From NCBI GenBank assembly GCA_964479585.1, contig CAYZMP010000005.1:1-52849 (forward strand): a DNA stretch of 52,849 nt, in the 5' to 3' direction. The DNA is from UBA6182 sp964479585. GTDB lineage: Bacteria; Bacillota_I; Bacilli_A; Erysipelotrichales; Erysipelotrichaceae. The notes below the pieces were generated by a model. The model had not been told where the DNA came from. It saw only the letters and a program-made list of their open reading frames with translations, and made no database searches. Positions within the stretch are counted from its first letter, which is position 1, and the number at the start of each line of letters is the position of its first letter. The translations under genes were made by a program, and so were the position numbers. Of the stretch, positions 17,945 to 25,368 are shown piece by piece.

Positions 17945-17971
17945 GAGAATAGTTAAGGAGGCCTTTCAGTC

Positions 17972-18052
17972 ATGGACAAACACACATTCAAAGGTACAAT
18001 AATTTCAGTCCAGCCGTGGATCCGTCTGACGGGCTTTTTCTATATATCTTGA
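17972..18052 (+). pseudogene. 26-codon stub with strong ribosome site
   Basis: An ATG follows AAGGAGG at good spacing, yet only 26 codons are open (beginning MDKHTFKGTIISVQP) before TGA. The compact start looks like the N-terminus of a longer conserved protein that has been cut off, but I cannot name the family with confidence. A terminator-like hairpin lies within the stub, so it could also be just the untranslated tail of the defence operon. Confidence 0.35.
18012..18040 (+). terminator. Terminator-like hairpin after the helicase gene
   Basis: AGCCGT (18012-18017) pairs with ACGGGCT (18029-18035, one bulged G), followed by TTTTTCT. It sits about 70 bases behind the helicase stop and could end the defence operon. 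Confidence 0.45.
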
Positions 18053-18167
18053 CTACGCAATTAACTAAAGCCGATAGATCACTAACAGACATTAGCAAAG
18101 CTGCCAATGCTACACATTAATTCAAAGTAAATAACGTATATAATCTAGGCAGAGAGAAGTGAGTGCA

Positions 18168-18548
18168 ATGCTAGAGGATAGTTTAATTCAATGGTTAAAC
18201 AAACACCCAGTCTTTAAAGCACAGGACTTGAAAGTTCATCTAAATAGTGAACGCATGACTTACATAAAATTAAAACGCTTAATCGAAGAAGGAAAAATAA
18301 AAAAACTCCCATTCAAACTATATGGTCGAGTTGATGACCATCATGAACTTGTTGCATCTATTGAAGATGTAGCTTGCAGTATTAATAAAAAAGCATATAT
18401 CATGGGTTTATACGCCTGTAAATTCCATAGTTTAATTTCTGAAGATATAGATACAATTATAATTGGTTTAGAAAAAGCGCTCAAGTCTGCCGAGATAGAA
18501 GGTGTTATTCTCAAAACAAAAAAAGAAGTTTTAACAAAACGGGTCTAA
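18168..18548 (+). CDS. Short winged-helix ORF resembling an AbiEi-type antitoxin, probably truncated
   Basis: I use ATG 18168 (126 residues); GTG 18159 is an alternative. The first half (LIQWLNKHPVFKAQDL ... KLKRLIEEGKIKKLPFKLYGR) has the helix-turn-helix and basic wing pattern of the N-terminal domain of AbiEi-like antitoxins. The YIMGLYACKFHSLI part resembles the segment that follows in that family. No AbiEii toxin follows. The stop codon falls inside the left arm of an inverted repeat (18544-18566), so the original C-terminus may have been replaced by an insertion. A TATAAT lies upstream at 18139-18144. Family assignment is tentative. Confidence 0.4.
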   Translation: MLEDSLIQWLNKHPVFKAQDLKVHLNSERMTYIKLKRLIEEGKIKKLPFKLYGRVDDHHELVASIEDVACSINKKAYIMGLYACKFHSLISEDIDTIIIGLEKALKSAEIEGVILKTKKEVLTKRV

Positions 18549-18681
18549 CCCCCTTTGACCGGACACTGTATTTATAGGAAATATTTCGCGAGATATTCTA
18601 ATAAATAACTGCTATATAATTATTGCTAATGGTTTATAAATTAACAGTTCGTGTAAAAGTGTCCGGTAAATAGGGGCTAAA
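18544..18681. repeat. Inverted repeat pair, insertion-element ends or MITE
   Basis: The arms 18544-18566 and 18659-18681 match at 18 of 23 positions when one is reverse-complemented; the inner nine bases (ACCGGACAC) are identical. The right arm starts TGTCCGGTAAATAGGGG and lies next to the stop of the transposase gene, as expected of an IS3/IS150-type end. The left arm faces the opposite way, so the two ends are inside-out around 92 bases of AT-rich sequence. This may mark two insertion copies, one now deleted, or a small MITE. Confidence 0.55.
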
Positions 18682-18686
18682 TTGTT

Positions 18687-19613
18687 TTATTTTGATGAGT
18701 ATCTTTTTTCATAAGGCGAGCAGTTATTGTAACTATGTGGTCTTGTTAGATTGTACCAATAGATATAGTCTATAACAGCCATCGCAACATCTTCATGAGT
18801 TTCGAAATTTTCTATGTAAAGACGTTCTTTCTTCAGGTTGGAAAAAAATGATTCAATAACAGAATTTTCACATGGAGAGCTCTTTTCCCCCATAGATTGA
18901 GTGATAGGGGTTTCTTTAAGAAAGTCCTTAAGGTAAGTGATGGACTTAAAAACTCTACCTTGATCACTATGAAGAATTAACTTGGTACAATTGGATAAAT
19001 CTTCTTGATTAAGTGCGCTTTCTATGGTGTTTGTGACTAAAGCAACTGTTTGATTTTTATAAATTTTATAACCAACGATAGCTTTATCGTATAAGTCAAT
19101 AATTGCACATAGATATTGTCGTCCTTCATTTGAATCAATCTTAGTAATATCAATGCACCAAATTAAGTTTTTAATATCAATATCAAATTTTCGTTTGACT
19201 AGATTAGAATAAGGTTTTATACCACGATATAGAACATTCATTTTCTTTGAATGCCAAGAAGAGGATAGTAATCCAAATTTCTTCATAATCCGATAAACCT
19301 TTTTGTGATTAATCTTAAGATCATGCATACTACGAAGATGTTTTGTTATCATCTGATAACCCATTGTGTCTTTGTGTTTTTTTATTCTAATTTCAAGAAT
19401 CATGTTACGAATATTAATATCGGGGTCGCCTTGCCTTGATTTTTTTAGCCAATCATAATAACTGCTTCTTCCTACGCCGAACACCTTACATAAATAAGTT
19501 ATAGAATAGTAATTTGTAAACTTAAGAATATAGTTGTAATAGAACTCGTTAGTTGGCTTGATACTTGTAGATTCAATATACTCTATGAGTTCTTCTAGTC
19601 TTGTGGTAGTCAT
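18687..19613 (-). mobile_element. IS3-family (IS150-like) transposase OrfB without OrfA
   Basis: The 308-residue protein has the N-terminal helix region YLCKVFGVGRSSYYDWLKK, an HTH_21-like segment (TMGYQMITKHLR), and a DDE integrase core. The catalytic residues are the Asp in IWCIDITKI, the Asp in LILHSDQG, and the Glu in NSVIESFFSNLKKE. It has its own GAAGGAG ribosome site and ATG. The usual OrfA (helix-turn-helix plus frameshift window) is missing: upstream on this strand there is only a 9-codon ORF before the neighbouring gene. No matching second terminal repeat is visible beyond 19613. The DDE domain looks intact, but the element appears truncated and may be unable to move alone. Confidence 0.88.
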
Positions 19614-19741
19614 TTATTCACTCCTTCTATAATGGTTATTCATTTGGTGTGCTTATTAACTATAATTACAACTTCCAACTATTAAAACAAGATATTTTTA
19701 TTGGTTATTTTTTTATTCCATTTTTTGGAGGTGCTCATCAA

Positions 19742-20473
19742 ATGAAATCATATATAATAAGAATTGAACTTGAAGAATCAAATCCATTAATTTGGAGAAG
19801 GGTCATCATGCCAGCTGGCGCTACATACAGAAGGCTTCATGATGTCATTCAGGATGTGACGAATTTTCAAAGTGGGTATCCAGGCGGTGGGTACCATCTC
19901 TATGAGTTTGATTTGCCTAAAGAGAATAGAATCGTCACTGACAATGAAGAAGCGTATATGGAACATCAGCATTACAAAAAGAACAAGAAGCATTATGAAG
20001 AACGGCTGAAATCAATGCCCACCAATATGCTTCAGTTTGAAAAGAATCATCAGGAGAGATTGAAGATTGAGGTCCGAAAGCCTACTGGACTGAAGATTGA
20101 TGATTACCTGGAAAAGTATAAAGAGATCCGATACAACTATGACTTTGGGGATGATTGGTGGTTTATTATTAAACTAGAAGAAATCGTAGATGATTACTAT
20201 TTCGGATATCCAACGCTGCTTGATGGGGCAGAGACGGCTCCACCGGAGGATGTCGGTGGCATCCATGGATTTTATGAGTTTTTGGAAATTTACCGCAATC
20301 CTAATCAACCAGAGCATAGGGACATGAAGGCTTGGGCTGATTCACTATATTTCAAGGAGTACGATCCTGATTGGATTAATGAGAGACTCAAAGGGCTTAA
20401 TTACAAGAAAACCGAGTGGGACAAGATTAATCATGAGAATTACAAAATAATCAAAGACAAGTATAAGAAATGA
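19742..20473 (+). CDS. Plasmid pRiA4b ORF-3 family protein
   Basis: ATG 19742 follows TTTTGGAGGTGC and begins the conserved part (MKSYIIRIELEESNPLIWRRV), so the longer frame from 19649 is not used. The 243 residues show the family features: a PLIWRRV opening, the RLHDVIQ helix, a NYDFGDDWWF segment and the C-terminal GGIHGFYEFLEIYRNPNQPEH stretch. The family is widespread on plasmids and in mobile regions; its biochemical function is unknown to me. Here it ends the accessory segment, beside the broken insertion sequence. The following 316 bases carry no gene. Confidence 0.85.
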   Translation: MKSYIIRIELEESNPLIWRRVIMPAGATYRRLHDVIQDVTNFQSGYPGGGYHLYEFDLPKENRIVTDNEEAYMEHQHYKKNKKHYEERLKSMPTNMLQFEKNHQERLKIEVRKPTGLKIDDYLEKYKEIRYNYDFGDDWWFIIKLEEIVDDYYFGYPTLLDGAETAPPEDVGGIHGFYEFLEIYRNPNQPEHRDMKAWADSLYFKEYDPDWINERLKGLNYKKTEWDKINHENYKIIKDKYKK

Positions 20474-20789
20474 TTTTTAGAAGTGATCTATTAAGGTTTT
20501 TAAAAATAAAAGAAATGAAAATACTGAAAGGTATAGACTCAAACTTTTAAGATCTAACAAATTTAATATCAGAAATTTTGAAAGAACGATTTATCTACAA
20601 GCACAGACCATAACAAGATCCTCTTAAAACAAACCGGTAAGGAAAAGATCAATAAAGGTGTTTAGGAGCAGTTTGAAAAGATAAGTATAAGTATATCTAG
20701 CAAATGTAAAGGAATAAAATATCTCTCGCATGTTAGCTTTTATTTGTGATTGTTATGAATTATAATGTTACTGAAAAAGAGAGGTGTTT
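20474..20789. other. AT-rich intergenic segment before the DUF3048 gene
   Basis: No convincing ORF or RNA gene is seen in these 316 bases. A TATAAT at 20761-20766 is a likely -10 for the next gene, although no good -35 lies at 17 bases. The segment separates the AGA-rich accessory genes from the core genes to its right. Confidence 0.4.
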
Positions 20790-21803
20790 ATGAAAAGATT
20801 ACTTACATTCTTACTTATTCTTAGTTTAGCCGCATGTAGTCCAAAACCATTGGATAATAATGAAGACCCTAATGATGATACCGATGAAGAGCCAATTGTT
20901 GAAGAGACAGTAACTCGTTCAATTTTTAATGGTGAAGAAATAGAAGAAGGTAAGAACACATATCAAGCTTTTGCCATTATGATCTCAAATTCTGCAGAAG
21001 CACGACCACATTCTTCACTGGGATTAGCTGATGTTGTGTATGAGATTGCAGTAGAGACATACACTATTACTCGTTTTATGGCTATCTTTCAATCAGAAGT
21101 AACCAATAAAGTAGGTCCTGTGCGTAGTGCACGAATTCCTTTTGTACGGATGATGCAAGAGTGGGGAATCCCTTTTGCTCACTTTGGCTCTGCCGCAACC
21201 GGTCAAGGAGATGCTAAAAGCTTAATTGAAGCTATAAGACCTCCTATACGATTCGATGGTCATCAAGGAATTAATTCACAGTTCTTTTATCGTTCAACTG
21301 ATCGCAAAGCACCACACAATGCATATTTTAATGCTGAAAGAGCAATTGAGAAAATTCCAGAGTTAGAATATGATAAGCATTTTGATTTTGATGAATCAAG
21401 CAATATTGATGCTCAAGAAGTCACAAGCTTATCTTTACGATACTCTTCTTATAATCCAGTCAGTTACGAGTATGATCAAGAGACGAATAGCTACAAACGA
21501 TTTATTAAAAATCAACCCATGATGGATGCTTATACCAATAAGCAGATAGCTGTTAGAAACATTATTGTTCAACACGCACCTCATACCACTGCAGAAAGAG
21601 TTAGTTATGTCCTTGTTGATTTTGTAGGTGAGGGAAAAGCTGAATACTTTGTAGGTGGTTATTATGAAGAGGGTACTTGGAAAAAAGAGTCTCATGAAGC
21701 TGTAACTCAATTTTTTGATAGTGAAGGTGAACCAATAGTACTATTACCTGGTAACACATGGATTCAAGTAGTACATCCTAATGTAGGTATTACCTTTGAA
21801 TAA
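20790..21803 (+). CDS. DUF3048 lipoprotein (YerB-like)
   Basis: Start at ATG 20790 behind GAGAGGTG. The 337-residue product begins with a lipoprotein signal and lipobox (LSLAAC, Cys16), then an acidic linker, then the DUF3048 region with IMISNSAEARPHSSLGLADVVYE and KVGPVRSARIPF. It ends with the family's C-terminal GNTWIQVVHP. Proteins of this type (YerB in Bacillus) are anchored outside the membrane; their function is not established. It has its own terminator at 21826-21854, so it is probably monocistronic. Confidence 0.88.
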   Translation: MKRLLTFLLILSLAACSPKPLDNNEDPNDDTDEEPIVEETVTRSIFNGEEIEEGKNTYQAFAIMISNSAEARPHSSLGLADVVYEIAVETYTITRFMAIFQSEVTNKVGPVRSARIPFVRMMQEWGIPFAHFGSAATGQGDAKSLIEAIRPPIRFDGHQGINSQFFYRSTDRKAPHNAYFNAERAIEKIPELEYDKHFDFDESSNIDAQEVTSLSLRYSSYNPVSYEYDQETNSYKRFIKNQPMMDAYTNKQIAVRNIIVQHAPHTTAERVSYVLVDFVGEGKAEYFVGGYYEEGTWKKESHEAVTQFFDSEGEPIVLLPGNTWIQVVHPNVGITFE

Positions 21804-21825
21804 CGCACAATAATACGAATTACCA

Positions 21826-21854
21826 AAGACGAAACTTAACATTTCGTCTTTTTT
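21826..21854 (+). terminator. Intrinsic terminator after the DUF3048 gene
   Basis: AAGACGAAA (21826-21834) pairs with TTTCGTCTT (21842-21850), with a 7-base loop and a run of T to 21854. Confidence 0.85.
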
Positions 21855-21887
21855 ATGCTATTGTTAATCCGTTTATAAGGGGATAAC

Positions 21888-22334
21888 ATGAAAACTAAAC
21901 TACTGTATGCACTACCTGCACTGTTATGGATGGGTGTGATACTATCACTAACTTTACAACCTGCTGAAACATCCTCCCAACTTAGTGGTGGGATTGTTTC
22001 TTATTTATATAGTTTTGTTGAATTATTAAGAATTTCTCTTAGTATGGAACAGTTTCATTTTATAGTACGTAAAGCAGCACATGTTAGTGAGTACTTTATC
22101 TTAGGGTTACTAGTATTTGTAGCTTTAAAACCTTATACAATGACCTTTCAAAGAAAAATGCTTATTGTGTTATTGTTTGGCATCGCTTTTGCTAGTGTCG
22201 ATGAGTTTATTCAAACCTTTGTAGAAGGAAGAGTAGGGGCAGTTATGGATGTACTGATTGATAGTGTTGGAGTTATGTTATCATTAGCTTTAGTTAGTAT
22301 CGTTCAACGATTTAGAAGGGAATCAAAGGTATGA
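21888..22334 (+). CDS. VanZ-like membrane protein
   Basis: The 148 residues form about four membrane segments. Conserved VanZ-family features are present: an N-terminal LWMGVILSLTLQP, KAAHVSEYFILGLLV in the middle, and DEFIQTFVEGRVGAVMDVLIDSVGV near the C-terminus. VanZ-like proteins sit in the cytoplasmic membrane; VanZ raises teicoplanin resistance but the role of chromosomal homologues is not known. AAGGGGATAAC serves as ribosome site. The stop overlaps the next gene as ATGA, so it is coupled to the chromate transporter genes. Confidence 0.88.
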   Translation: MKTKLLYALPALLWMGVILSLTLQPAETSSQLSGGIVSYLYSFVELLRISLSMEQFHFIVRKAAHVSEYFILGLLVFVALKPYTMTFQRKMLIVLLFGIAFASVDEFIQTFVEGRVGAVMDVLIDSVGVMLSLALVSIVQRFRRESKV

Positions 22335-22876
22335 AGGTTTATTTAGAATTATTTATCGCATTCTTTAAAGTAGGATTATTTACCTTTGGTGGTGGCTATG
22401 CCATGATTCCTATTGCTAAAAGAGAACTCATTGATAATAAAAACTGGTTAAGTGAAGCAGAGCTTATGGACTATTATGGAATAGCTCAAGTAAGCATGGG
22501 TATTATAGCCATTAATACCAATACCTTAATTGGTTATCATATTGCCCATAAAAAAGGGGCAGTGCTTGCAGCAATCGCTACTGCATTACCTTCAATCATT
22601 ATTATTACGATTATAGCTGCAGTACTTGAAGGAATCTTTGATGTACCACTAGTGATCAACATGTTTAAAGCAATCCGCATTGTAGTTAGTGCTCTAATTG
22701 TACAAACCACCATAAAACTTACAAAGATTGGTGTAGTGGATATCTTTGGAGCAGTACTATTTGGTTCAAGTTTTCTATTCATTGTCTTACTTGGAGTTAA
22801 TCCAATTTTTCTTGTCATTCCTTCAGCTTTATTAGGAATTATCTTCTATCCTAAAAAAGGAGGGAAACAAACATGA
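22331..22876 (+). CDS. chrA: Chromate transporter, first half (short-chain CHR)
   Basis: A 181-residue hydrophobic protein with the CHR-family motif FFKVGLFTFGGGYAMIP at the N-terminus. Short-chain CHR proteins work as a pair of about 180 residues each, which exactly fits this gene and the next. They export chromate or related oxyanions through the cytoplasmic membrane; the natural substrate here is unknown. The expected Q-x-PGP loop is altered to AQVSMGIIAIN, while the partner keeps STPGPIGIN. It overlaps both neighbours by ATGA. Confidence 0.85.
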   Translation: MKVYLELFIAFFKVGLFTFGGGYAMIPIAKRELIDNKNWLSEAELMDYYGIAQVSMGIIAINTNTLIGYHIAHKKGAVLAAIATALPSIIIITIIAAVLEGIFDVPLVINMFKAIRIVVSALIVQTTIKLTKIGVVDIFGAVLFGSSFLFIVLLGVNPIFLVIPSALLGIIFYPKKGGKQT

Positions 22877-23415
22877 TTTATTGGTTATTGTTTATGGAGT
22901 TTCTTATCATAGGTGCCTTTGCAGTAGGTGGAGGATTAGCAACCTTACCATACTTAATTAATCTTGCCAATAAATATCCATGGTTTACTCAAGCCACCTT
23001 AATGGACATGGTTGCCATCTCTGAATCAACCCCAGGACCTATTGGCATTAACATGGCAACCTATGCAGGATATGTTGCGGCAGGGATACCTGGAGGAGTT
23101 ATTGCTAGTATATCAGTTATGCTTGTTGGAATGATCTTTATGATTGTTATTGGACGCTCACTAGAGCGCTTTAAAGAAAGCACAGTGCTTGTTAAGGTGT
23201 TTTATGGGTTAAGACCTACCATTGCGGCATTGATTGGCTTTGCGGCTTATACGATGTTACAAACGGTGGTTGCTGATGCTACATTAGAGCTAGTTCCGCT
23301 ACTTAGCTCCGTTGGATTATTTACTTTAACCTTAGTGCTTATTTACAAAACTAAGTTGTCACCCATAAGCATTATTGGACTTGCTGCAATCTTAAGTTTC
23401 ATCTTACCACTATAA
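22873..23415 (+). CDS. chrA: Chromate transporter, second half (short-chain CHR)
   Basis: A 180-residue membrane protein starting FLIIGAFAVGGGLATLP, with SESTPGPIGINMATYAGY, the second conserved CHR motif. It pairs with the overlapping upstream gene (four-base ATGA overlap) to make a two-subunit anion transporter. The PGP motif is intact in this half. A strong bidirectional-looking terminator follows the stop. Confidence 0.87.
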   Translation: MIYWLLFMEFLIIGAFAVGGGLATLPYLINLANKYPWFTQATLMDMVAISESTPGPIGINMATYAGYVAAGIPGGVIASISVMLVGMIFMIVIGRSLERFKESTVLVKVFYGLRPTIAALIGFAAYTMLQTVVADATLELVPLLSSVGLFTLTLVLIYKTKLSPISIIGLAAILSFILPL

Positions 23416-23418
23416 CAA

Positions 23419-23450
23419 AAGGGTATGGCTCATCGAAGCCATACCCTTAC
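23419..23450. terminator. Strong hairpin between convergent genes
   Basis: AAGGGTATGGCT (23419-23430) pairs perfectly with AGCCATACCCTT (23437-23448), with loop CATCGA. It lies between convergent genes and can serve both strands, with TTTATTTC following on the plus side. Confidence 0.85.
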
Positions 23451-23474
23451 TTTATTTCTTTGATTGTATGTAAT

Positions 23475-24479
23475 TTAGTTTAAGCTAACTGCATTGTCTG
23501 TTGCTTTTTCAAGCGCTGCAATGTAGTCTGTTACTCTCATGGTAACTTCAGATTTTAAATCTTCCGCGTCATCTAAGTAACCACCATCAATAGCTAATCC
23601 AGTTACATCACTTAATGTTTTGCCAACTGCAAATAATTCAAATGAAGTAATTTGCTCATCCCATTCTTTACCAATGGTAGAAGCATTGGCCATACCATAA
23701 GCAGTTCCACGTTCTTTTTTAGTACCAACAACATCTGCTGCTACAACAACGCCTTCACCATCAAAGGTTCCTTGGTTTTGTGCTGTATCAATGCTGAGGT
23801 AAAGAATATTTCCATCTGCATCATATGCAACACCTGCAAAAGTTACATTAACTTGAATGCGACCATCAGTGCCTTCGACAAAGTCACGACCAGAAACACT
23901 AGTTACAGAAGCAACACCAACGCGTGCTACATCTTCAACTGTTTCTGCATATTCAACTGCTTTTTCTACTACTGCAATATAATCAGTAACACGAACAGTT
24001 ACAGAAGATTTTAAATCTTCACTATCTGCTAAGTATCCACCGTCAATGGCTAAACCTTTAACATCATCCAATGTTTTACCAATAACCCACTCTTCAAAAG
24101 CAGCGATTTGCTCATCCCATTCTTTACCAATGGCAGAAGCACCTTTCATGTTGTATGCATCGCCTTTTTCCTTTTTCGTAGGAGCAGCTTCTGCAGTAAC
24201 TACAACACCTTCATTATCGAATGTTCCTTCATTTTGAGCAACATCGATAGCGACATAAACAAATACACCTTCTTCATCTAATACGACATTAGCAAATGTT
24301 GTGTTCACTTGAACACGACCTGCTTGATCAGTTTCACTATTGTAATCACGTGGACTTACAGAAGTAACACTGGCTGTACCAACTTTATATACGCTTGTTT
24401 CTTCACCATTTCCGTTGTCAGAAGAACAACCAGCTAAGAACAATAACGCAACAATACTAGCTACTAAGAATTTTTTCAT
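23475..24479 (-). CDS. Lipoprotein with two tandem copies of a ~147-residue domain
   Basis: The 334-residue product has a lipoprotein signal with lipobox LAGC (Cys18). It then consists of two similar repeats, about residues 30-176 and 184-329. Each contains (K/R)VG-x-ASVTSVS-x-RD, QV-x-x-TFA, a TFD-x-EGVVV strand, a KK-E-(K/R)G-x-AY-x-M-x-x-AS-x-IGKEWDEQI segment, and a LAIDGGYL-x-D-x-EDLKS motif. I recognise the repeat as common in uncharacterised clostridial-type lipoproteins but know no function. It is preceded by a TTGACA-16-TATAAT promoter and an AGGAGG site on the minus strand and stands alone, convergent with the chromate transporter. Confidence 0.8.
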   Translation of the reverse strand: MKKFLVASIVALLFLAGCSSDNGNGEETSVYKVGTASVTSVSPRDYNSETDQAGRVQVNTTFANVVLDEEGVFVYVAIDVAQNEGTFDNEGVVVTAEAAPTKKEKGDAYNMKGASAIGKEWDEQIAAFEEWVIGKTLDDVKGLAIDGGYLADSEDLKSSVTVRVTDYIAVVEKAVEYAETVEDVARVGVASVTSVSGRDFVEGTDGRIQVNVTFAGVAYDADGNILYLSIDTAQNQGTFDGEGVVVAADVVGTKKERGTAYGMANASTIGKEWDEQITSFELFAVGKTLSDVTGLAIDGGYLDDAEDLKSEVTMRVTDYIAALEKATDNAVSLN

Positions 24480-24502
24480 AAAATTTCCTCCTTGCGATTT
24501 GT

Positions 24503-24530
24503 ATTATAAAGTAAAACAAGCGAATGTCAA
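24503..24530 (-). promoter_or_regulatory. Sigma-A type promoter for the duplicated-domain lipoprotein
   Basis: On the minus strand TTGACA (24525-24530) is followed after 16 bases by TATAAT (24503-24508), both perfect consensus. The lipoprotein start is about 25 bases beyond the -10. Confidence 0.8.
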
Positions 24531-24784
24531 CACTTTAGTAGAGATTTCACAAATAAGTTTTTTATGAACTTGTGCACATATTAACAAAAAGCCACTAATA
24601 AGTATATTTTATGATATTTAGCAGTTCAAAGGGCATTATACAATGCGTGAATAAATTCACAATATTGCTAATAATGCACTTGTGAAAAGGGTTTTCATAC
24701 TATCAAAGATTGTGATTTATCAAACAACAGTAACAAACCTTACTCATTGTTAAGTCTCTAGAAACAACCTTTGTTTTTGTGGTA

Positions 24785-24797
24785 CACTATGATAGTG
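24785..24797 (+). promoter_or_regulatory. 13-bp palindrome between -10 region and ribosome site
   Basis: CACTATGATAGTG is a perfect inverted repeat around a central G. It ends just ahead of the GTAGGAGG ribosome site of the next gene and overlaps possible -10 sequences (TACACT, TATGAT), so it could be an operator. Confidence 0.4.
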
Positions 24798-24812
24798 TAG
24801 GAGGCAAATTAT

Positions 24813-25274
24813 ATGATTGTAATAGCAGGAGGGTTGTTTGGTGCAGGGTATGCCATATATCGTTTAGTGCAATATCAAAAAGCCAATAAAGCCGTAAAAG
24901 AAAAATTCACAGAATCTCAAATAATTGATCACGTTAATTATGGAATGAAATCAGGCATGTTTAATGCCATTATGGCAGGGTTATCCTTTAGTTTAGTACT
25001 AGCTAGTTTTGATAGTCCATCCATTCAAGCATTGTACTTAATGATTGGTGGTTTATTTATTGGTAATGTCTTTGACGCTTATCGTATCAAACGAGTGTTT
25101 TTTACAAAAACATCGTTTTATACTCAACAAGTCAATGTTCGTTATAAATCCATTAATAAAATAACACCTAAAAAAAGAGGAAAGAGCTCGACTCTTGAAA
25201 CCAACCAAAAAGAAGTGTTTGTTTTTCCTAAATCTGTTATTGATAAAATTAATGAATATTCAACCAAGAAGTAG
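24813..25274 (+). CDS. Small membrane protein of unknown function
   Basis: I do not recognise this 153-residue protein. It opens with a hydrophobic GGLFGAGYAIYRLV segment. A second hydrophobic stretch of about 50 residues (from SGMFNAIMAGLSFSL to LYLMIGGLFIGNVF) could form two membrane helices, and a basic, probably cytoplasmic tail of about 60 residues follows. The start has GTAGGAGG at good spacing. It is a single gene with its own terminator and a palindrome in its leader. Confidence 0.65.
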   Translation: MIVIAGGLFGAGYAIYRLVQYQKANKAVKEKFTESQIIDHVNYGMKSGMFNAIMAGLSFSLVLASFDSPSIQALYLMIGGLFIGNVFDAYRIKRVFFTKTSFYTQQVNVRYKSINKITPKKRGKSSTLETNQKEVFVFPKSVIDKINEYSTKK

Positions 25275-25297
25275 CGTAAGTTAACGCTATTTTTTTT
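25272..25297 (+). terminator. Intrinsic terminator after the small membrane protein gene
   Basis: TAGCGT (25272-25277) pairs with ACGCTA (25284-25289), followed by eight T residues. The stem begins inside the stop codon region of the gene. Confidence 0.8.
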
Positions 25298-25301
25298 ATA
25301 G

Positions 25302-25346
25302 AAAAAGTTGAATGAGCTAGGTGTATACCTAACTATTCAACTTTTT
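25302..25346 (-). terminator. Long hairpin, terminator of the fasciclin gene
   Basis: AAAAAGTTGAAT (25302-25313) pairs with ATTCAACTTTTT (25335-25346), and TAGGT-x-TACCTA within the loop can pair again. Read on the minus strand it ends in a T run and lies just behind the stop of the fasciclin-domain gene. Confidence 0.75.
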
Positions 25347-25368
25347 ACTTACGTCTAATTTACAGTGT

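Larger units (their letters stand above)
24480..24812. other. Divergent intergenic segment
   Basis: These 333 bases separate the minus-strand lipoprotein gene from the plus-strand membrane protein gene. They contain the lipoprotein promoter at 24503-24530 and a 13-bp palindrome at 24785-24797. The middle is AT-rich and shows no ORF or RNA gene that I can support. Confidence 0.5.

Noticed and set aside
18168..18548. The ORF left of the inverted repeat as the missing IS3 OrfA
   Set aside because: It is on the opposite strand to OrfB, lies outside the repeat next to OrfB, and looks like an AbiEi-type winged helix rather than an OrfA with leucine zipper.
23652..24237. Plus-strand ORFs inside the duplicated lipoprotein gene
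   Set aside because: They mirror the repeated codons of the minus-strand gene, have no ribosome site, and low-complexity, unrecognisable products.
25302..25346. Long inverted repeat as an insertion-sequence end
   Set aside because: It is a compact hairpin directly behind the fasciclin gene with T runs, which a terminator explains better.
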